Both the position numbers and the translations under genes were made by a program. DNA of 38,054 nucleotides from Salinivirgaceae bacterium (GTDB lineage: Bacteria; Bacteroidota; Bacteroidia; Bacteroidales; SZUA-534). This document shows, piece after piece, positions 34,854 to 38,054 of the stretch; within the stretch, counting starts at the first letter, position 1; each line of letters begins with the position of its first letter. Location of the stretch: NCBI GenBank assembly GCA_017557605.1, contig JAFYYJ010000020.1, positions 1 to 38,054 of the forward strand, given 5' to 3'. The notes below the pieces were generated by a model. It did not search any database. It saw only the letters and a program-made list of their open reading frames with translations, and was not told the DNA's origin.

Positions 34854-36130
34854 TGAACGTCTTGATTATTGGCTCGGGCGGCCGCGAGCACGCCATTGCG
34901 TGGAAAGTGTCGCAAAGCAAGAAACTGTCGAACCTGTACATTGCGCCGGGCAACGCCGGAACAGCCGCTGTGGGCACCAACGTGCCTATCAAGGTTACTG
35001 ATTTTCAGGCCATCAGCGAGTTTGTGAAAAAGAACGGCATCGACCTTGTGGTTGTGGGCCCCGAAGAGCCGCTTGTCAAAGGCATTGCCGATTTTCTGGC
35101 TGCTGACGCCGACACAAAGAACGTTGGTGTTGTGGGCGCTTCGGCCGAAGGCGCGCAACTCGAAGGCAGCAAGGAATTCGCCAAACAGTTTATGCAGAAG
35201 CACGGCATCCCGACAGCCGCCTACCGCAGTTTCACAAAGGACACCGTGGCCGACGGCAAGCGTTTCCTTGAGACGCTGAAAGCCCCCTACGTTTTGAAGG
35301 CCGACGGTCTGGCCGCAGGCAAAGGCGTTCTGATAATCAATGACTTGAAAGAAGCACAAGACAGCCTTGAGACAATGCTCGACGGACAGTTCGGCTCGGC
35401 ATCGGCAAAGGTTGTGATTGAAGAGTTCCTGTCGGGAATCGAGTGCTCGTTCTTTGTGCTGACCGACGGCCGCGACTACGTTCTGCTGCCCGAAGCCAAA
35501 GACTACAAGCGCATCGGTGAGCACGACACCGGCCTGAACACCGGCGGTATGGGCGCCGTTTCGCCCGTTCCGTTCTGCACCGACGAGTTCAAACAGAAGG
35601 TAATCACGCGCATCATCGAGCCGACAATCAAAGGCTTGCGCGAAGACAATATCGACTACCGCGGATTCATCTTCTTCGGTCTGATAAAATGCGGTAACGA
35701 CCCGTTTGTGATTGAGTACAACGTGCGTATGGGCGACCCCGAAACTGAAGTTGTCATTCCGCGCCTTGACTGCGACCTGCTCGACCTGCTCAACGCAACC
35801 GCACAGCGCCGCCTTGCCGGAATGAAAGCCGAAATGAAGGCACAGACAGCCATTACGGTTGTTATGGTTTCGGGCGGATATCCTGAAAGTTACAAGAAAG
35901 GATTCGAGATTACGGGCCTTGACAGCGTGACTGAAAGCACCGTCTTCCACGCCGGAACCAAACCCGACTCTGGCCGCGTGCTCACCGACGGCGGACGCGT
36001 TCTGGCAGTGACATCGCTTGCCGACGGCATTCAGCCCGCGCTCGACAAGTCGTACCGCAGCATCAGCGGCATAAAATTCGACGGCGCATATTTCCGCCGC
36101 GACATCGGTCAAGACCTTCAAAAACTGTAA
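34853..36130 (+). CDS. purD: Phosphoribosylamine-glycine ligase (PurD)
   Basis: PurD joins glycine to 5-phosphoribosylamine using ATP, the second step of purine synthesis. The 425-residue product shows the full family pattern: start MNVLIIGSGGREHAIAWK, ATP-grasp segments YVLKADGLAAGKGVLI and VIEEFLSGIECSFF, HDTGLNTGGMGAVSP, and the metal site EYNVRMGDPETEVV. Its ATG shares base 34853 with the kdsB stop. Another purine gene, purM, lies two genes downstream, with a membrane protein between. Confidence 0.97.
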   Translation: MNVLIIGSGGREHAIAWKVSQSKKLSNLYIAPGNAGTAAVGTNVPIKVTDFQAISEFVKKNGIDLVVVGPEEPLVKGIADFLAADADTKNVGVVGASAEGAQLEGSKEFAKQFMQKHGIPTAAYRSFTKDTVADGKRFLETLKAPYVLKADGLAAGKGVLIINDLKEAQDSLETMLDGQFGSASAKVVIEEFLSGIECSFFVLTDGRDYVLLPEAKDYKRIGEHDTGLNTGGMGAVSPVPFCTDEFKQKVITRIIEPTIKGLREDNIDYRGFIFFGLIKCGNDPFVIEYNVRMGDPETEVVIPRLDCDLLDLLNATAQRRLAGMKAEMKAQTAITVVMVSGGYPESYKKGFEITGLDSVTESTVFHAGTKPDSGRVLTDGGRVLAVTSLADGIQPALDKSYRSISGIKFDGAYFRRDIGQDLQKL

Positions 36131-36133
36131 GAT

Positions 36134-37111
36134 ATGTTATTGAGACTGTTCAAGAGCAACTCGCCTGTAATGCACCTGTTCACGGTGGCCATAGCCGTGC
36201 TGCTGTGGCTGCCCGTTTTCAGCAACCCGCAGTGGACACCGGCCATTACTGACGGTTCCGTCTTATTTCACGACCTTCGGCAACTGCTGCTGCCCACCTA
36301 CTGGACGGCGCAACTTTTAGCCTTCACGCTGATGCTGATTGAAGCCTTCCTGCTGCTTCGCATCGACTTGAAGTTCATCATTGTGGAAGACAAGGTGATA
36401 ATGCCGCCGCTGTTTTTTGTGCTGATAATCAGCCTTTTCTCGCGCAACTACAACCTGCTGCCCGCCTTGCTGGGCAATCTTTTCCTGATGATGGCTATGA
36501 TGCGCACTCTCGGCAGCGAGCGCATTCCCGAACAGAAACGGCTCTACTTCGAGAGCGGCCTGCTGATTGGCATTGGCTCGCTCTTCTACCCGCCGCTGGT
36601 GGCAATGATGCTCTTAATCTTCGCCACGCAATTTGTGATGCGGTTCTTCGACATCCGCGAGTTTCTGGCGTCGGTTCTGGGTTTTGTGGTGCCGTACATC
36701 TTCTACCTTTTCGTGATGTTTATGATGGACCAACCCGAAGTGTTCTGGGACCGTCTCTCAATGATTTTCGACACGCAGCATTTTACTGTAAAACTGTCAG
36801 TTGTGCAGTATTCGGCAGTCGGATTTATGGCGCTGTTCACACTTGTGGCGCTTGTCACAATGACGCAGTACATCCGAATGTACAAAGTCACCACACGGAA
36901 ATATTTCAGTCTGTTTATCTGGTTGATAATCATTTCGATAATCGGATTTTTCGCCATTCCGTGCGCCGGTCTCACAATAGTAGTCTTCCCGGCAATGTCG
37001 CTGGCGTTCATCGCATCGCTCTATTTTATGCAGATTAGACGCAACGCTGTGGGCGAACTGGCATTCCTGCTGCTGATTATCAGCACATTCCTTGTGGTTT
37101 ATTTTCAATAA
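36134..37111 (+). CDS. DUF6427-like multi-pass membrane protein
   Basis: A 325-residue protein of about eight hydrophobic helices that begins MLLRLFKSNSPVMHLFTVAI. Sequence type, size and position next to purD/purM resemble the Bacteroidetes DUF6427 family, for which no function is known. It starts 3 bp after purD and ends 22 bp before purM, so it is co-transcribed with purine genes; a link to nucleobase or precursor transport would be a guess. Family assignment is from memory of the pattern and context, hence moderate confidence. Confidence 0.7.
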   Translation: MLLRLFKSNSPVMHLFTVAIAVLLWLPVFSNPQWTPAITDGSVLFHDLRQLLLPTYWTAQLLAFTLMLIEAFLLLRIDLKFIIVEDKVIMPPLFFVLIISLFSRNYNLLPALLGNLFLMMAMMRTLGSERIPEQKRLYFESGLLIGIGSLFYPPLVAMMLLIFATQFVMRFFDIREFLASVLGFVVPYIFYLFVMFMMDQPEVFWDRLSMIFDTQHFTVKLSVVQYSAVGFMALFTLVALVTMTQYIRMYKVTTRKYFSLFIWLIIISIIGFFAIPCAGLTIVVFPAMSLAFIASLYFMQIRRNAVGELAFLLLIISTFLVVYFQ

Positions 37112-37133
37112 GATAATTTGATTTAATATCGAT

Positions 37134-38054
37134 ATGAGCAATTCTGAAAGATACAACCTGCGCGGCGTTTCGGCATCGAAGGAAGATGTGCACAACGCCA
37201 TTAAGAACATCGACAAAGGCCTTTATCCGAAGGCTTTCTGCAAGATTATCCCCGACATTCTAGGCGGCGACCCCGACTACTGCAACATTATGCACGCCGA
37301 CGGCGCCGGAACCAAATCGAGCCTGGCCTACCTTTATTGGAAGGAAACGGGCGACTTGAGCGTCTGGAAGGGCATTGCGCAGGACGCGCTTATTATGAAC
37401 ATCGACGACCTGCTCTGCGTGGGCGCTGTGGATAACATTCTGGTTTCGAGCACTATAGGCCGCAACAAGATGCTTGTGCCTGGCGAAGTGATTTCGGCCA
37501 TTATCAACGGCACCGACGAACTGCTTGCCGAACTGCGCGAGATGGGCGTGGGTGTGTATGCCACCGGCGGCGAGACTGCCGATGTGGGCGACCTTGTGCG
37601 CACCATTATTGTCGACAGCACGGTAACCTGCCGTATGCGCCGCGCCGACGTCATCAACAATGCCAACATCAAGGCTGGCGATGTGATTGTGGGTCTTGCA
37701 TCGTTCGGACAGGCCACCTACGAGAAGGAATACAACGGCGGTATGGGCAGCAACGGCCTGACAAGCGCCCGCCACGATGTATTCGCCAAATATCTGGCCG
37801 AAAAATATCCTGAAAGTTACGATGCCGCCGTGCCCGACGAGTTGGTTTACAGCGGCAATCTGAAACTCACCGACAAGGTTGAAGGCTCACCACTCGACGC
37901 TGGCAAACTGGTTCTGTCGCCCACACGCACCTATGCGCCCGTTGTAAAGCGCCTTTTGGACGAACTTCGTCCGCGCATCCACGGTATGGTGCACTGCTCT
38001 GGCGGCGCGCAGACCAAAGTGCTGCATTTTGTCGAAGGCGTTCACGTTGTGAAA
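37134..38054 (+). CDS. purM: Phosphoribosylformylglycinamidine cyclo-ligase (3' end outside window)
   Basis: The first 307 residues of an AIR synthase (PurM) homologue, which closes the imidazole ring in purine synthesis. Motifs include MHADGAGTKSSLAYLYW, QDALIMNIDDLLCVGA and YATGGETADVGDLVRT, corresponding to the ATP- and FGAM-binding segments. It has the lengthened Bacteroidetes-type sequence of about 390 residues; roughly 80 are cut off by the window edge. ATG 37134 was chosen, giving MSNSERYNLRGVSASKEDV. It is the fourth gene of the operon with kdsB, purD and DUF6427. Confidence 0.93.
   Translation, partial: MSNSERYNLRGVSASKEDVHNAIKNIDKGLYPKAFCKIIPDILGGDPDYCNIMHADGAGTKSSLAYLYWKETGDLSVWKGIAQDALIMNIDDLLCVGAVDNILVSSTIGRNKMLVPGEVISAIINGTDELLAELREMGVGVYATGGETADVGDLVRTIIVDSTVTCRMRRADVINNANIKAGDVIVGLASFGQATYEKEYNGGMGSNGLTSARHDVFAKYLAEKYPESYDAAVPDELVYSGNLKLTDKVEGSPLDAGKLVLSPTRTYAPVVKRLLDELRPRIHGMVHCSGGAQTKVLHFVEGVHVVK

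Noticed and set aside
34763..36121. A 452-codon open frame on the minus strand opposite purD
   Set aside because: It lies entirely antisense to kdsB and purD, which are clear in motif and codon use. The translation has no recognisable pattern; it is a by-product of GC-rich codon usage in purD.

Overview
The window looks like chromosomal DNA of a member of the Bacteroidetes, most likely order Bacteroidales. The signs are: predicted promoters of the TANNTTTG type lying 15-50 bp before start codons, with almost no Shine-Dalgarno sequences; an Iojap/FtsH/DUF2007/CdsA/Psd operon; a Bacteroidetes-type purM beside a DUF6427 membrane gene; a PorE-like OmpA protein of the type IX secretion system (T9SS); and secreted BspA-type leucine-rich-repeat proteins ending in T9SS-type sorting domains. 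No tRNA, rRNA, CRISPR array, IS element or phage gene was seen. No gap without a gene exceeds 200 bp.

Layout. 1-2717: end of groEL with a terminator, mannose-6-phosphate isomerase with a terminator, and a small 2[4Fe-4S] ferredoxin on the minus strand. 2813-6942: minus-strand operon rsfS-ftsH-DUF2007-cdsA-psd, combining ribosome silencing, membrane proteolysis and phospholipid synthesis. 7114-10011: plus-strand PorE-like protein and an aldo/keto reductase. 10034-24931: a 15-kb minus-strand run of five giant secreted proteins, spaced 3-11 bp apart and probably one transcript. 25023-27090: plus-strand Ntn-type amide hydrolase, divergent from the five-gene run, then a DMT-family exporter. 27098-33908: three tandem paralogous TPR/SpoIIE (PP2C-like) phosphatases on the minus strand. 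34098-38054: plus-strand operon kdsB-purD-DUF6427-purM, the last gene cut by the window edge.

The most striking part is the five-gene run. Each product has a signal peptide, BspA-type LRR_5 repeats, an apparent protease domain and a C-terminal T9SS-like sorting domain. In transcription order the protease types are: zincin (HExxHxxGxxH), C10 cysteine protease fused to an alpha/beta-hydrolase, zincin, zincin, C10 cysteine protease. This suggests a T9SS-delivered surface protease set that grew by duplication. Palindromic REP-like sequences sit in frame at the same place in the sorting domains of four of the five genes, with a decayed copy in the fifth. The PorE-like gene lies about 1 kb beyond the end of this cluster. 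All functional statements are read from sequence motifs; no database search was possible.
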